NCBI GenBank assembly: GCA_022842305.1
Contig: JALHPY010000017.1
Span: forward strand, 1-52,309
From: Rubrivivax sp.
GTDB taxonomy: Bacteria; Pseudomonadota; Gammaproteobacteria; Burkholderiales; Burkholderiaceae_C
Length of the DNA: 52,309 bases
Direction: 5' to 3'
In this document: one piece after another, positions 12,897 through 21,507 of the stretch
Position numbering within the stretch: the first letter of the stretch is position 1
How the letters are laid out: each line of letters begins with the position of its first letter
Translations under genes and position numbers: made by a program
The notes under the pieces: generated by a model
Seen by the model: the letters and a program-made list of their open reading frames with translations, nothing else
Databases searched by the model: none
What the model was told of the DNA's origin: nothing

Positions 12897-14150
12897 CTAG
12901 GAGCCCGCGGCCGCGGGCTGGATTGCGTCGATGCGCACCTGCACACCGGCGCTACCGGGCTTCACGGGCGCACTCTGGCCGATCAGGTCACCGGGCTGCG
13001 GCATCGCGTTGCCGCTGACCGAGATGCGGGCGCCGATCACGACTTCGGGGAAGCCCGAGATCTTGAGCTGCGGCTGCATGGCCATGCTGTCGTCCAGGCT
13101 GAAGTCGAAGGGCTTGCCGTCGGCCGGGCGGCGCAGGATCGCCAGCGGCATGCGTGGCCCCTGCGCGGCGCGCGCAAAGACGAACAGCGTCGCGCCGGGC
13201 GGCAGACGCGCCACGAGTTCGGGGCTGAGCGTGACGCGGCCGCTGACGCTGGCCTTGCCCGCGGCCGCCACTGGCGCCGCCGGTACAGGCGCCGCCGGCT
13301 CGGGCGCGCCCGCAGCCAGGCGCGTGGCCTCGGCGATGTTGGTCTGCACCGAGCGCACCATCTCTGACTGCGGCGGCAGCACGGCGAGCAGGCGTTCCCA
13401 GTAGCCGCGCGCCGCAGCGAAGTCGCGCACTTCGAAGGACACGCTGCCGGCCAGCGCCAGCGCCTTGGGGTGGCGCGGGTCGGCGTCCAGCGCCAGCTGG
13501 ATGTAGCGCGCCGGCTCACCGGCCAGGCGCTTGCCCTGGGTCATGGCGCTGAGGTCGGCCAGGTCGGCCAGCAGCGTGGCGTTGCCTGGGGTCAGTTCGT
13601 TGGCACGGCGAAAGGCCGCGGTGGCATCGCCGAAGCGCGACAGCGCGGTGTACAGCCGGCCCAGCGTGAGCCAGCCCTCGGCGTTGGTCGGTTCGGCCTT
13701 GAGCCGCTCGTTCAGGGCGGCAATGCGCTGCTGGATCTGCTCGGGACCGTTGTTCGCCTGCGCCGCCTGCGGTGGCGGCATCTGCGGCGGCGTGGCCAGC
13801 TGCGGCGATCCCAACACCAGGTAGGCCAGCATGCTGCCCAGCGGGACGAGCACGGCCAGCACCAGCGCCGTGGTACGCGCCGGCTGCGCCAGGGCCGGGG
13901 CGGCAGCGGTGGCCGGGACCGCGTCTTCGATGACGCGTGCGCGCGTTTCGGCGCGCGCCTGCTCGAGCGTCTCGGGGCTCAGCAGTCCGGCGGCCAGATC
14001 CTGCTCGACCTCACGCAGGTGGTCGCGGTGCACGGCCAGGTTGGCGCCACCGCTGTTCACCGCCGCAGGGCCGGGCGCCAGCAAGGGCGGCAACAGGAAC
14101 AGCAATGCGCCGATGAGGAACAGCGCCAGCACGATCCACAGGACGGTCAT
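12897..14150 (-). CDS. ccmI: Cytochrome c maturation protein CcmI
   Basis: The 417-residue protein has two N-terminal transmembrane segments (about 2-25 and 92-112) separated by a cytoplasmic helix-rich loop, then periplasmic TPR repeats (EPTNAEGWLTLGRLYTALSRF and others) and a C-terminal beta domain with GRVTLSPELVARLPPGATLFV. That is the two-part CcmI architecture. CcmI holds the apocytochrome C-terminus for haem ligation by CcmF and CcmH. It lies 21 kb from ccmCDFGH, at the end of the minus-strand cytochrome block. It has its own sigma-54-type promoter match (14242-14257). Confidence 0.9.
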   Translation of the reverse strand: MTVLWIVLALFLIGALLFLLPPLLAPGPAAVNSGGANLAVHRDHLREVEQDLAAGLLSPETLEQARAETRARVIEDAVPATAAAPALAQPARTTALVLAVLVPLGSMLAYLVLGSPQLATPPQMPPPQAAQANNGPEQIQQRIAALNERLKAEPTNAEGWLTLGRLYTALSRFGDATAAFRRANELTPGNATLLADLADLSAMTQGKRLAGEPARYIQLALDADPRHPKALALAGSVSFEVRDFAAARGYWERLLAVLPPQSEMVRSVQTNIAEATRLAAGAPEPAAPVPAAPVAAAGKASVSGRVTLSPELVARLPPGATLFVFARAAQGPRMPLAILRRPADGKPFDFSLDDSMAMQPQLKISGFPEVVIGARISVSGNAMPQPGDLIGQSAPVKPGSAGVQVRIDAIQPAAAGS

Positions 14151-14178
14151 GACGCGCTTCTCTCCGGGTTCGGGAATG

Positions 14179-14198
14179 GCTTCCCGGAAACGGGAAGC
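14179..14198 (-). repeat. Inverted repeat, copy A
   Basis: An 8-bp stem GCTTCCCG/CGGGAAGC closes a 4-nt loop. TTCCCGGAAACGGGAAGC (14181-14198) matches 17 of 18 bases at 29415-29432. A further CGGGAA half-site sits at 14171-14176. It lies in the ccmI leader, downstream of the promoter match. It may be a hairpin or a protein-binding site. Confidence 0.45.
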
Positions 14199-14241
14199 AA
14201 AGGTTCACGCTGGCGCAACGTCGTCGTCATGTTCCTGGGCA

Positions 14242-14257
14242 TGCAATTCCGCGGCCA
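14242..14257 (-). promoter_or_regulatory. Sigma-54-type promoter P2 (ccmI)
   Basis: The minus strand reads TGGCCGCGGAATTGCA: GG-N10-GC with a perfect TTGCA downstream element. It lies between the stop of the TPR gene and the ccmI start, 91 bp before the ATG. Confidence 0.55.
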
Positions 14258-14265
14258 TGTGGGGG

Positions 14266-14799
14266 TCAGCGGCGGCCGCCGCGACTTTCCCATTCCCACA
14301 GCGCGGCGCGGGCGCGGCTGAGATGCTCGGGCCTCTCGTCGCGGGCCAGGTGCAGGTAGGTGCGCATGGCACCGGTGGCCATGGCGATGTCGCCCTCGGC
14401 TTCCCAGGCCAGCGCCAGGCCGTAGTAGGCGTTGGCCAGTTGCGGGCGCAAGTCGATGGCGCCTTCGAAGAACCGGCGCGCCTGGGCGTTGCGGCCCAGG
14501 CCGTGCATCGCGAAGCCCATGTTGACATGGGCCTCGGGCAGCTTGGGATCCAGGGTCAGCACGCGATCGAGCGCGGTGGCCGCGTGCTCGTACTGCTTGG
14601 CGTGCAGCATCACCACGGCCTGCTGGAAGCGCTCTGTCACCTCGTCCTGGCGCGGCTCGGCCGGCGCCGCCGCGGCGGCTTCGGGTTCGGCCGGCGGAGC
14701 GGGCAGCACCGGGCGCTGGTCCAGCCAGACGCCGCCCAGCAGCACCAGCCCCAAGGTGAGCAAGGCCCCGGCGCGGCGGCGGTCGCGGCGCGCCTTCAC
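14266..14799 (-). CDS. TPR protein, membrane-anchored
   Basis: The GTG start at 14799 overlaps the CcsA stop (GTGA). The 177-residue product has basic residues followed by one hydrophobic segment (about 11-28), an Ala/Pro/Glu-rich linker and three TPR units (AVVMLHAKQYEHAATALDRV, AHVNMGFAMHGLGRNAQARR, AYYGLALAWEAEGDIAMAT). It is probably anchored in the inner membrane with the repeats in the periplasm. Between CcsA and CcmI, it may help present apocytochromes for haem attachment. It is not a second CcmI, since it lacks that protein's double membrane span. Confidence 0.7.
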   Translation of the reverse strand: MKARRDRRRAGALLTLGLVLLGGVWLDQRPVLPAPPAEPEAAAAAPAEPRQDEVTERFQQAVVMLHAKQYEHAATALDRVLTLDPKLPEAHVNMGFAMHGLGRNAQARRFFEGAIDLRPQLANAYYGLALAWEAEGDIAMATGAMRTYLHLARDERPEHLSRARAALWEWESRGGRR

Positions 14800-15581
14800 A
14801 CGGCCCCCTTGTGCGGCGACACACTGATGAACGGCACGCCGAAGAAGGTGAGAAAGGCCACGACGAAGACACCGGCCAGCGCCAGCCCGAAGGTCGCCGG
14901 CGTCAGGCGCAAGGCCACGCGTGCGTGCAGCGCGGCGGCCAGCGCCAGCCAGGTGGCGAAGGCCCAGCTCTCCAGTGGGTCCCAGGCCCAGTAGCGGCCC
15001 CAGGCGTCCTGCGCCCAGACGGCGCCCACGACCAGCATCAGCGACTCGAAGACGAAGGCCATGCCGGCAAAGTAGTGCGCCAACTCGTCGCAGCGGCGGT
15101 CGGTGGGCGCATCGGCAAACAGTCGGTGGCCCCAGGCCCAGCGGCGCAAGCCCGGCACCGCGCCCAGTGCCACCGCCACCAGCAGCAGCCCCAGGAAGAT
15201 CTTGCCCACCAGCGTGTGCAGGTATAGCAGCACCGTGTCGTAGGTGGCCGGGAAGTGCCCCGGCCCGTCGTCCACCACCAGCAACCAGGTCGCCAGCACC
15301 AGCAGCACCGGCGCTGCCGCCGGCACGGCGGCGCGCACCTCTCGCACCGCCCAGGCCGAGAGGGCCAGCACCAGGGCCAGGCTCCAGAGGTTGGAGCTGA
15401 GGATCTCGTACATCGTCGTGAAGGGCCCGTGGCCCAGCAACTGCCAGCGCTCCGACAACGACAGCGTGTGCAGCAGCAGCGCCGCGCCCAGCGCTGCGCC
15501 GGCCCAGCGGCGCCAGCGTGCAGTGACCAGCGCCGTCAGGTAGCAGGCCAGAGCCGCGCGCAGGAACAGCGTCTCATCCAT
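14796..15581 (-). CDS. ccsA: System II cytochrome c synthesis protein CcsA (ResC type)
   Basis: ATG 15581 gives 261 residues, largely hydrophobic with about seven to eight membrane helices. The haem-handling tryptophan-rich motif reads WGRYWAWDPLESWAFATW, preceded and followed by conserved histidines (LYLHTLVGK, LHARVALRL). With ResB/Ccs1 it forms the System II synthetase, which exports haem and ligates it to CXXCH. It overlaps resB by 8 bp, so the pair is coupled. Co-occurrence with System I genes in the same locus is notable. Confidence 0.9.
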   Translation of the reverse strand: MDETLFLRAALACYLTALVTARWRRWAGAALGAALLLHTLSLSERWQLLGHGPFTTMYEILSSNLWSLALVLALSAWAVREVRAAVPAAAPVLLVLATWLLVVDDGPGHFPATYDTVLLYLHTLVGKIFLGLLLVAVALGAVPGLRRWAWGHRLFADAPTDRRCDELAHYFAGMAFVFESLMLVVGAVWAQDAWGRYWAWDPLESWAFATWLALAAALHARVALRLTPATFGLALAGVFVVAFLTFFGVPFISVSPHKGAV

Positions 15582-16554
15582 CGGCCAGCCCCGCCCGTGG
15601 CAGGTCGGCAGCCTCGCGTCGCGCGAGCATGCGCTGCAGGTAGTGCACGGCCAGGGCCAGCGGCGACAGCAGGCTGGCCACCAGCAACCAGGGCAGCGCC
15701 GGGTCATAGGCCACGCGGTAACCCATCCAGGTGCGCAACTCCTCGAACACCAGGCGGCCGCCGGGCAGGGCCAAGGCCTCGCCCGGGCGCAGTTCGGCAC
15801 GCTGCTCGGCCACGCGCACGATCAGCCGGTACTGCTGCGGCATTCGGAAGCGCGCCGCCGCCTCGGGGTCGATCAGCTTCTCGTCGATCCGCAGCATCAC
15901 CCAGGCCTCGCGGCCGTCGGGCAGCAGCCAGGTGCGCGACTGGCTCAGCTCGTACAGAGGGTAGCTGGGCAGGTGCACGACGCCGAGTTGCGGCTCACCG
16001 GCCACAGGCTCCCAGCGCAGCAAAGGCGCAAAGCCCTTGTTGGAACTGGTGTAGAAGCGGTGGCCATCGAGCACCAGCGGCCGGTGGTCGCCGATCACGC
16101 CGCGCTGCGGCCGGCCTTCATCGTCCTGCCAGGTGACCGTGTTGCGCGTGGCGCCGCGCCTCAGGCCGGGCGCGTAGTCGATCTCGAAGCCTTCGTGGCG
16201 GAAGGACAGGCGCTCCAGACGGTCGACGTGCAGGCGTCCGGCCGCGCGGTCGAGCAAGGTGCCGTCGAAGGGCTCGCCCTGGGTCAGCTCGAAGCGGCCG
16301 TCCAGCGACAGCAGCCGCCCCGCCGCCACGGCCACCACCAGCACCAGCAAGGCCAGGTGCGCCACCAACAGCGGCAGCTGACGCCGGAAGGCCGGGTGCA
16401 GGGCCACCGCCACCAGCAGGTTGATCGACAGCAGCGCGATGATCACGGCCAGCGGCCAATACGCCGGCTTGATCATCACCACTGCTGCCATCAGCGCGAT
16501 CAGCACCAGGGTGCTGCGCGTCGACCCGAAATGGGCCGTCAGGGCCTTCCACAT
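15574..16554 (-). CDS. resB: ResB/Ccs1-like cytochrome c synthesis protein, short form
   Basis: The protein has 326 residues from ATG 16554; a GTG one codon upstream is also possible. It has N-terminal membrane helices (about 15-55 and 62-82), a periplasmic beta-rich region of about 190 residues, and a final helix near the C-terminus, the ResB layout. It is clearly shorter than the usual 450-650 residues. It partners CcsA, which overlaps its end. ATG overlaps the TGA of the 11-haem cytochrome gene, so the synthetase is translated right after its probable client. Confidence 0.82.
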   Translation of the reverse strand: MWKALTAHFGSTRSTLVLIALMAAVVMIKPAYWPLAVIIALLSINLLVAVALHPAFRRQLPLLVAHLALLVLVVAVAAGRLLSLDGRFELTQGEPFDGTLLDRAAGRLHVDRLERLSFRHEGFEIDYAPGLRRGATRNTVTWQDDEGRPQRGVIGDHRPLVLDGHRFYTSSNKGFAPLLRWEPVAGEPQLGVVHLPSYPLYELSQSRTWLLPDGREAWVMLRIDEKLIDPEAAARFRMPQQYRLIVRVAEQRAELRPGEALALPGGRLVFEELRTWMGYRVAYDPALPWLLVASLLSPLALAVHYLQRMLARREAADLPRAGLADG

Positions 16555-19124
16555 CACGGCGGGGTCTCGCAGACCGCCCTCATCCAGTCCCTGCCGTTCT
16601 GCGTGTTGTTGGTGTTGGTGCCGAACGGCAGCGCCGAATTGTTGCTGCCACAGTTGGTTTCGGTCCAGTTACCGCTGTTGGCGAAGGTGCGTATCTTGAG
16701 CTTGGCGTTCATGTAGTAGGGCTGCTGGGTGAAGGCCTGGGCCGCGGCGTTCATGCGCCATTCGCGGTTGCCGCCAACGGGCTGGCCGGCTTCCTCGCCC
16801 ACGTCATTCAGGTTGACCAGCAGCGCCCTGTTCTTCCAGCCGTGCGGCACGGCCACGTGGCACCAGTTGCAGCGGATGCGGCCGATCTTGTCGGTGTGGT
16901 AGGCATGCAGGTTGCCCCTGCCGCCGCCGGTGAAGCCAGTGGTGCCGCCACCGTTGCCAGAGGCGTAGGTGTTCTGGTCGTGGCACTTGAAGCACAGCGT
17001 GTTGGCCGTGCCCGAGCCCGCGGCGGTGTTCCACACGCCCTTGAGCAGGAAGTTGTTCTGCGAGCCGTGCGGGCCCCAGGGCGCGCCGTCCTCGCCGCCC
17101 GGCGGTACCACGCTGGTGGCGGCGGTGTTCTCGCCGTGGCAGTCGCTGCAGTACATGGTCTGCGTGCCCCTTGCGTTGCTCCATGGCAGGCGGAAGGCGT
17201 TGGCACCGGCGTTGGTACGGCCGGTCGGGCCTATCACCGGGTGCCAGCTGCGGCCGTTGTTGTTGGCGAAGTTCGAGCCGGCGCCCGACAGCGGCTTGGT
17301 GCCCGTGCCCTGGTGCGTGACGGGCGCCTGGAATTCCTTGGCCTGGTTGGTGTACATGGTCAGGCCATTGGTGCCCGAGGGCGTGCCACCGGTGCGCCCC
17401 AGCGTCGGCCGGTTGCCCAGCGGATAGATGTTGTTGTCGGCGAAGCCGTAGTCGCTGTGGCACTTCAGGCACAGCTGGTACTCACGCGTGAGGTAGGGCT
17501 CCGTCACCGCGGTGCTGGCGTTGGTGCCGGGGTCGCCGCGCTTGACGGTGTAGCCGCTGGGCAGGGTCTGGAACGAGGTGCTACCGTAGATGGGCTCCAC
17601 ACCCCAGGCGCCGCGCAGCACGCCCGAAGCGATGTTGGTGTGGGTGTAGCCGGCGACCTCGTCGTGGCGGTGCGTGCCCGCGGCCTCGGGCGTGATCGGG
17701 TTGGCGTTGAACAGCCGGTTCTTGATCACGCGGTGCGGGTTGTGGCAGTCGGTGCACTCGGCATGGCGCGCGGCCAGCGCCGACCTGGGCTCCATGCCGT
17801 CGGCGCCGCAGCGGTTGTTGGGCGTGGTGCAGTCGACGGCGCCGATGTCGTTGAAGTTGGCCGAGACGTCGTGCTGTTCGGTGGCTGCGCCCTGCTCGGC
17901 CGTGGTGATGGGCATGCGGATGGCCAGGCCGAAGGCGCTCTCGATGTTGGGCACCTGGGTTACGCTGGCCAGGGCCGAGCGCGCCGCGGTGGTGTGGCAC
18001 TGGTAGCAGTTGTTCTCGAGCGCCGGGTTGCCACCCTGGCGTGCGGCCAGCGGATTGGCGCCGACAAAGGCCCCGTCGGTGCCTTCGCGCGTGAGGCGGC
18101 GCGCGCCCTGCACCGTGTGCGTGTCGTGGCAGTTCAGGCAGCTGGCCTTCCACACCGGCAGCGCCGCCGGAAACTCGCGCAGCGTGGCCGAGGCATCGCG
18201 GTAGGTCTCGTCGGCGACGTTGGGGTGCGCGTGCGCCGAGAACGACCAGATGCCCATGGCGCCGTTCTTGTCATGGCAGCCCAGGCAGACGATGTCGGTG
18301 GCGGAGTTGAAGACGGCCGTGGGCGCGGCTTCCTGGAAACGCTGTGCACGCAGGAACTTCTGGTTGCCCTTGGCCGGGTCGAGTTCGCGGATGTGCGGGT
18401 CGTGGCAGGTAGCGCACTGCACCTGGCCGACGCCGGCATTGCCCGTGGCTTCCAGCGGCAGCAGCGGCTTGAGCGCGGGCGTGCGCACGCCGATGACGCT
18501 GCCGGTGCCGGCGGGAAAGCGCTGTTGCGCGTCGACCGCACGCAATTCGCCGTCGCGCGTGGCCAGCGCGCTGGTGAAGCTGACCGAGATCGGGTGGTCA
18601 TTGCGCAGGTCGGTGCCCAGGAAGCGCGTGAAGCCGGTGGTCGTGCCCTGCCCCGGCGGCATGACCCCGCCCGGCCCGGTGCCATCCATGGGGATGGTGG
18701 GGTTGGCCTGGCCATTGAGCACGTTGACGTTGCCGAGGGCCAGCGTGCCATCGTGGCAGGACAGGCACAGCTTGGAGCTGCCACCGGGCTGGTTGTTGAA
18801 GCCGTCGGCGATGACCTGCGCGTCCATCGAACTGGACGCATAGGGCGTGTAGGTGGTGCCGGCCGGCACGCGCCGGTTCCACAAGGGCGAGCGCAAGGCC
18901 ACGCCGGCCAGGTCGGCCTGCGTCGCGGCGTGCGGCGTGTGGCAGAAGACGCAGACCTCGCTGGTGCCGCCGACGGCCGAGGCGTGGGTGTCGCCCGGGC
19001 CGCCGGTGGACAGGTTGTGGCGCGTCCCGCGCACGTCGGAGACGCGCTGCGCCTCGGCCAGGGGGGCCGGCAAGCAGGCCGCGACGACGATGAAGGCGGC
19101 CAGAAGCCGCAGCGGCGCAAACAT
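16554..19124 (-). CDS. Undecahaem c-type cytochrome, possible outer-surface lipoprotein
   Basis: The precursor has 856 residues with eleven CXXCH sites: CVFCH, CLSCH, CATCH, CLGCH, CLNCH, CYQCH, CTDCH, CLKCH, CSDCH, CFKCH and CNWCH. The N-terminal signal contains a lipobox-like VAAC (Cys17) before an Ala-rich stretch, so either signal peptidase II or I could act. The first third shares the modules HTPH...PLWNRR, CLSCHDGT and CATCHDPH with the tetra- and pentahaem cytochromes. The C-terminal 100 residues have no haem site. Its size and haem number suit the extracellular partner of a porin-cytochrome conduit. It is coupled to the propeller lipoprotein upstream (TGATG) and to ResB downstream. 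Confidence 0.9.
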   Translation of the reverse strand: MFAPLRLLAAFIVVAACLPAPLAEAQRVSDVRGTRHNLSTGGPGDTHASAVGGTSEVCVFCHTPHAATQADLAGVALRSPLWNRRVPAGTTYTPYASSSMDAQVIADGFNNQPGGSSKLCLSCHDGTLALGNVNVLNGQANPTIPMDGTGPGGVMPPGQGTTTGFTRFLGTDLRNDHPISVSFTSALATRDGELRAVDAQQRFPAGTGSVIGVRTPALKPLLPLEATGNAGVGQVQCATCHDPHIRELDPAKGNQKFLRAQRFQEAAPTAVFNSATDIVCLGCHDKNGAMGIWSFSAHAHPNVADETYRDASATLREFPAALPVWKASCLNCHDTHTVQGARRLTREGTDGAFVGANPLAARQGGNPALENNCYQCHTTAARSALASVTQVPNIESAFGLAIRMPITTAEQGAATEQHDVSANFNDIGAVDCTTPNNRCGADGMEPRSALAARHAECTDCHNPHRVIKNRLFNANPITPEAAGTHRHDEVAGYTHTNIASGVLRGAWGVEPIYGSTSFQTLPSGYTVKRGDPGTNASTAVTEPYLTREYQLCLKCHSDYGFADNNIYPLGNRPTLGRTGGTPSGTNGLTMYTNQAKEFQAPVTHQGTGTKPLSGAGSNFANNNGRSWHPVIGPTGRTNAGANAFRLPWSNARGTQTMYCSDCHGENTAATSVVPPGGEDGAPWGPHGSQNNFLLKGVWNTAAGSGTANTLCFKCHDQNTYASGNGGGTTGFTGGGRGNLHAYHTDKIGRIRCNWCHVAVPHGWKNRALLVNLNDVGEEAGQPVGGNREWRMNAAAQAFTQQPYYMNAKLKIRTFANSGNWTETNCGSNNSALPFGTNTNNTQNGRDWMRAVCETPP

Positions 19125-20188
19125 CAACCACCCCCCAGGAACTGGAACAGCACGATGCGGCCGTTGAACATGTCGGCCACGTGCACGCGGTTGCGCGCAT
19201 CCACCCACACGCCCGCGGGCAGGTAGAAGCGTCCGGTGGCCGTGCCCGTGCCACCGATGGGCAGCAGGAAGTCGCCCGTGGACGAGAACACCAGCAGACT
19301 GTCGTAATAGGACTCGATCACGTAGACATTGCCTTCGGCGTCGACCGATACACCCTTGGGCCGCACCAGGTTGCCAAGGAACAGGCCGCGGCTGCCGAGC
19401 TTGCGCTGCAACAGCTGGCCATCGGCCGAAAAAATCTGGATGCGGTTGTTGAGTGTGTCCGTCACATAGAGTTCACCCTGGGCCCAGGCCAGGTAGGTGG
19501 GAAAGTTGAACTCGCCGTCGGATTCGCCACGCTTCCCGATCACCTGCAGCAGTTCGCCAGCGTCGCTGAAGACCTTGACGTCGTGCGCATAGGTGTCGGC
19601 CACGTAGAGCCGGCCCTGGGCCGCGTCGCGCGCCAGACCGGTGGGCCGCTGCAGCAGCCCGGCACCGATGCGTCCGATCGGGTTGCCCTGCAGGTCGAGC
19701 ACGAAGACCGCGCCCAGTTCGGCATCGGACACGAACAGTCGGTCGGCGGCCACCGCCAGACCGCTGGGCGAGACGAAGCGCCGCACCGCATCGGCCTGCT
19801 CCCAGACCTGCAACTCGCCCGCTTTCTCGTCGAACACGAACACCGCCTGGCGGCTGGTGTCGCTGACGTACAGGCGGCCGGCGTCGTCGCCCACCACCGC
19901 GGCCGGGCGTTGCAACACCGTGGGCGCCTCACCGCGCTCGCCCAGCCCGACGATCCAGCGGCCCAGTTCGACCAGCGCCCCGCCCGCCACGCTCTCGCTG
20001 CGGAAGTTGGGTTCGCCGGTGAGCGTGCCGGTGTAGGCGTAGCGCGGCACCTCGGGCGCGGCCGGCCACAGCAGTTGCTTGCCCTCGGGCGCGTCGTCCA
20101 TGCCGTAGTGAAGGCGGCCGCGCACCGGCCCGCCGCTGGCGCATCCGGCCAGCAGGGCGACCAGCAGGCAGCCGAGCCAGAACTTCAT
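19124..20188 (-). CDS. NHL-repeat beta-propeller lipoprotein
   Basis: The 354-residue precursor has a lipobox LLAGC (Cys16) and about six NHL repeats, for example LQRPAAVVGDDAGRLYVSDT, FNFPTYLAWAQGELYVTDT and RPKGVSVDAEGNVYVIES. NHL repeats form a six-bladed propeller that binds proteins or small ligands. It is probably lipid-anchored in the periplasm or outer membrane. NHL proteins recur next to multihaem cytochromes in electron-transfer loci of other bacteria. It overlaps both neighbours (ATGA, TGATG). Confidence 0.85.
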   Translation of the reverse strand: MKFWLGCLLVALLAGCASGGPVRGRLHYGMDDAPEGKQLLWPAAPEVPRYAYTGTLTGEPNFRSESVAGGALVELGRWIVGLGERGEAPTVLQRPAAVVGDDAGRLYVSDTSRQAVFVFDEKAGELQVWEQADAVRRFVSPSGLAVAADRLFVSDAELGAVFVLDLQGNPIGRIGAGLLQRPTGLARDAAQGRLYVADTYAHDVKVFSDAGELLQVIGKRGESDGEFNFPTYLAWAQGELYVTDTLNNRIQIFSADGQLLQRKLGSRGLFLGNLVRPKGVSVDAEGNVYVIESYYDSLLVFSSTGDFLLPIGGTGTATGRFYLPAGVWVDARNRVHVADMFNGRIVLFQFLGGG

Positions 20189-21132
20189 GGCTCGCGGTCG
20201 TGCATGAAGGAGTGCACCACCACCTGCGCGCCGACGGCGTCGCTGACGGCCAGCATCAGGCCGTCGACGGCGATGGCGGCGACTTGCTGCACACCCAGCT
20301 GGGCCGACGACCAGCGCAGCGCCGGGGCGTTTTCGCGCAGGCGCAGCACGCTGTGGTCATGGCCGTCGAGCACGTACACGCGCTCCAACCGGTCCACCGC
20401 CAGCGCCCGTGGCTGGCGCAGGTCGCCCAGGCCCAGGGTCTGCAGCACCAGGCCATCGCGCGACACGCGGTGCACCGCGCCGGCGTGGCGGTCGAGCACG
20501 TACAGACCGCGCCGCCCCTGCGCCATGCCGTCGACACCGGTGATGCGCCGGCCATCGTTGCCCTGGGGCGCCACCACGCGCAGCAGCGCGCCGGCACCGC
20601 GCTGCTCGGACCACTGCGCGCCCAGCGCGTCGGCCAGCAGCAGGGTCAGGCCGCCGTCGGCCAACGCCATGGCGGCTGGCACCTGGTTGGCCGAGGCGAT
20701 GTGGTGAGTCTGCAGCAACCGGCCTTCGCGGCTGAAGCGCAGCACCTCGCGCGCGGCCGGGTCCAGCACCCAGGCCGACAGGTCGGCGCCGATGGCCAGC
20801 TGCGTGCCCGGGCCGAGCGCGGCGCCGGCGATGCCGCTCATGGTCTGCGCCGACAGGTCGACGCGCCACAGGCGGCCCATGCCCAGGTCGGCCACCAGCA
20901 GTTCGGTGCCGCGCAGGGCCAGCGCGCCGGTGCGCGTCCAGCGCACGAAGGCGCCACTGGGCAGGCGCAGGGGCGAGCCCGGCGGCGGCGGCTCGGGCGA
21001 GAGGTAGGCCCCCTGCAGCGTGCGCCACAGCTGCGGCTGGCCAGGGAGCGCCCTGATCTCGGTGCGCTCGCCACCCGGGCCGCTGGCGCAGCCGGCCAGG
21101 AGGCTTGCCGACAGGAACAGACGTCGGTCCAT
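20185..21132 (-). CDS. Divergent beta-propeller lipoprotein
   Basis: The 315-residue product has a short lipoprotein signal (SASLLAGC, Cys15) and degenerate NHL-like repeats (LLVADLGMGRLWRVDL, LYVLDRHAGAVHRV, VYVLDGHDHSVLRL). It is less regular than the NHL protein downstream but has the same fold signature. It lies 3 bp after the trihaem cytochrome gene and overlaps the next gene by 4 bp. No haem motif is present. It may dock cytochromes at the membrane; that is inference. Confidence 0.78.
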   Translation of the reverse strand: MDRRLFLSASLLAGCASGPGGERTEIRALPGQPQLWRTLQGAYLSPEPPPPGSPLRLPSGAFVRWTRTGALALRGTELLVADLGMGRLWRVDLSAQTMSGIAGAALGPGTQLAIGADLSAWVLDPAAREVLRFSREGRLLQTHHIASANQVPAAMALADGGLTLLLADALGAQWSEQRGAGALLRVVAPQGNDGRRITGVDGMAQGRRGLYVLDRHAGAVHRVSRDGLVLQTLGLGDLRQPRALAVDRLERVYVLDGHDHSVLRLRENAPALRWSSAQLGVQQVAAIAVDGLMLAVSDAVGAQVVVHSFMHDREP

Positions 21133-21135
21133 GGC

Positions 21136-21507
21136 CTACCAGCGCCCCGGGCCGGAGGTCTGCGGCCCGCCCACGATGCCGGACGGCGTGCCCGGGATGG
21201 CCGAGTGGCACAGGTCGCAGCGGTCGGCACCCCAGGCGATCTGCTCGTTGTGGCACATGCCGCAGAACTTGCCGTCGATGATGTCGGCCATCATCACGTC
21301 GTTGGCGCCGGCGCGCATCTTGAAGCCCAATTCATGGTGGCATACCTTGCAGCGGAAACGGATGCGGTGGAACCAGTGCGGAAACACCACCGGCCGCACG
21401 CCGTTGGCGTCGGAGCGCTTGTTGATGACGACATCGCCGTACTCGGCGTGCACCGCGTCCGGCAGCAGGACCAGGGCCAGGGCCAGCAGCCAGGCGGCCG
21501 CCCTCAC
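21136..21507 (-). CDS. Trihaem c7-type cytochrome (copy A1)
   Basis: A GTG start at 21507 overlaps the stop of the next cytochrome (GTGA) and gives 123 residues with a signal peptide (LALALVLLPDAVHA). The mature protein begins EYGDVVIN and has three haem sites, CKVCH, CGMCH and CDLCH, plus extra histidines (FPHWFH) for bis-His ligation. It matches c7-type trihaem domain proteins, small periplasmic electron shuttles. It is a close paralogue of the protein at 24801-25208. Confidence 0.88.
   Translation of the reverse strand: MRAAAWLLALALVLLPDAVHAEYGDVVINKRSDANGVRPVVFPHWFHRIRFRCKVCHHELGFKMRAGANDVMMADIIDGKFCGMCHNEQIAWGADRCDLCHSAIPGTPSGIVGGPQTSGPGRW

Noticed and set aside
16842..19226. Long plus-strand reading frame opposite the 11-haem gene
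   Set aside because: It is a shadow of the GC-rich third positions of the minus-strand cytochrome; it has no signal or family motif, while the other strand has eleven CXXCH sites and perfect overlaps with its neighbours.
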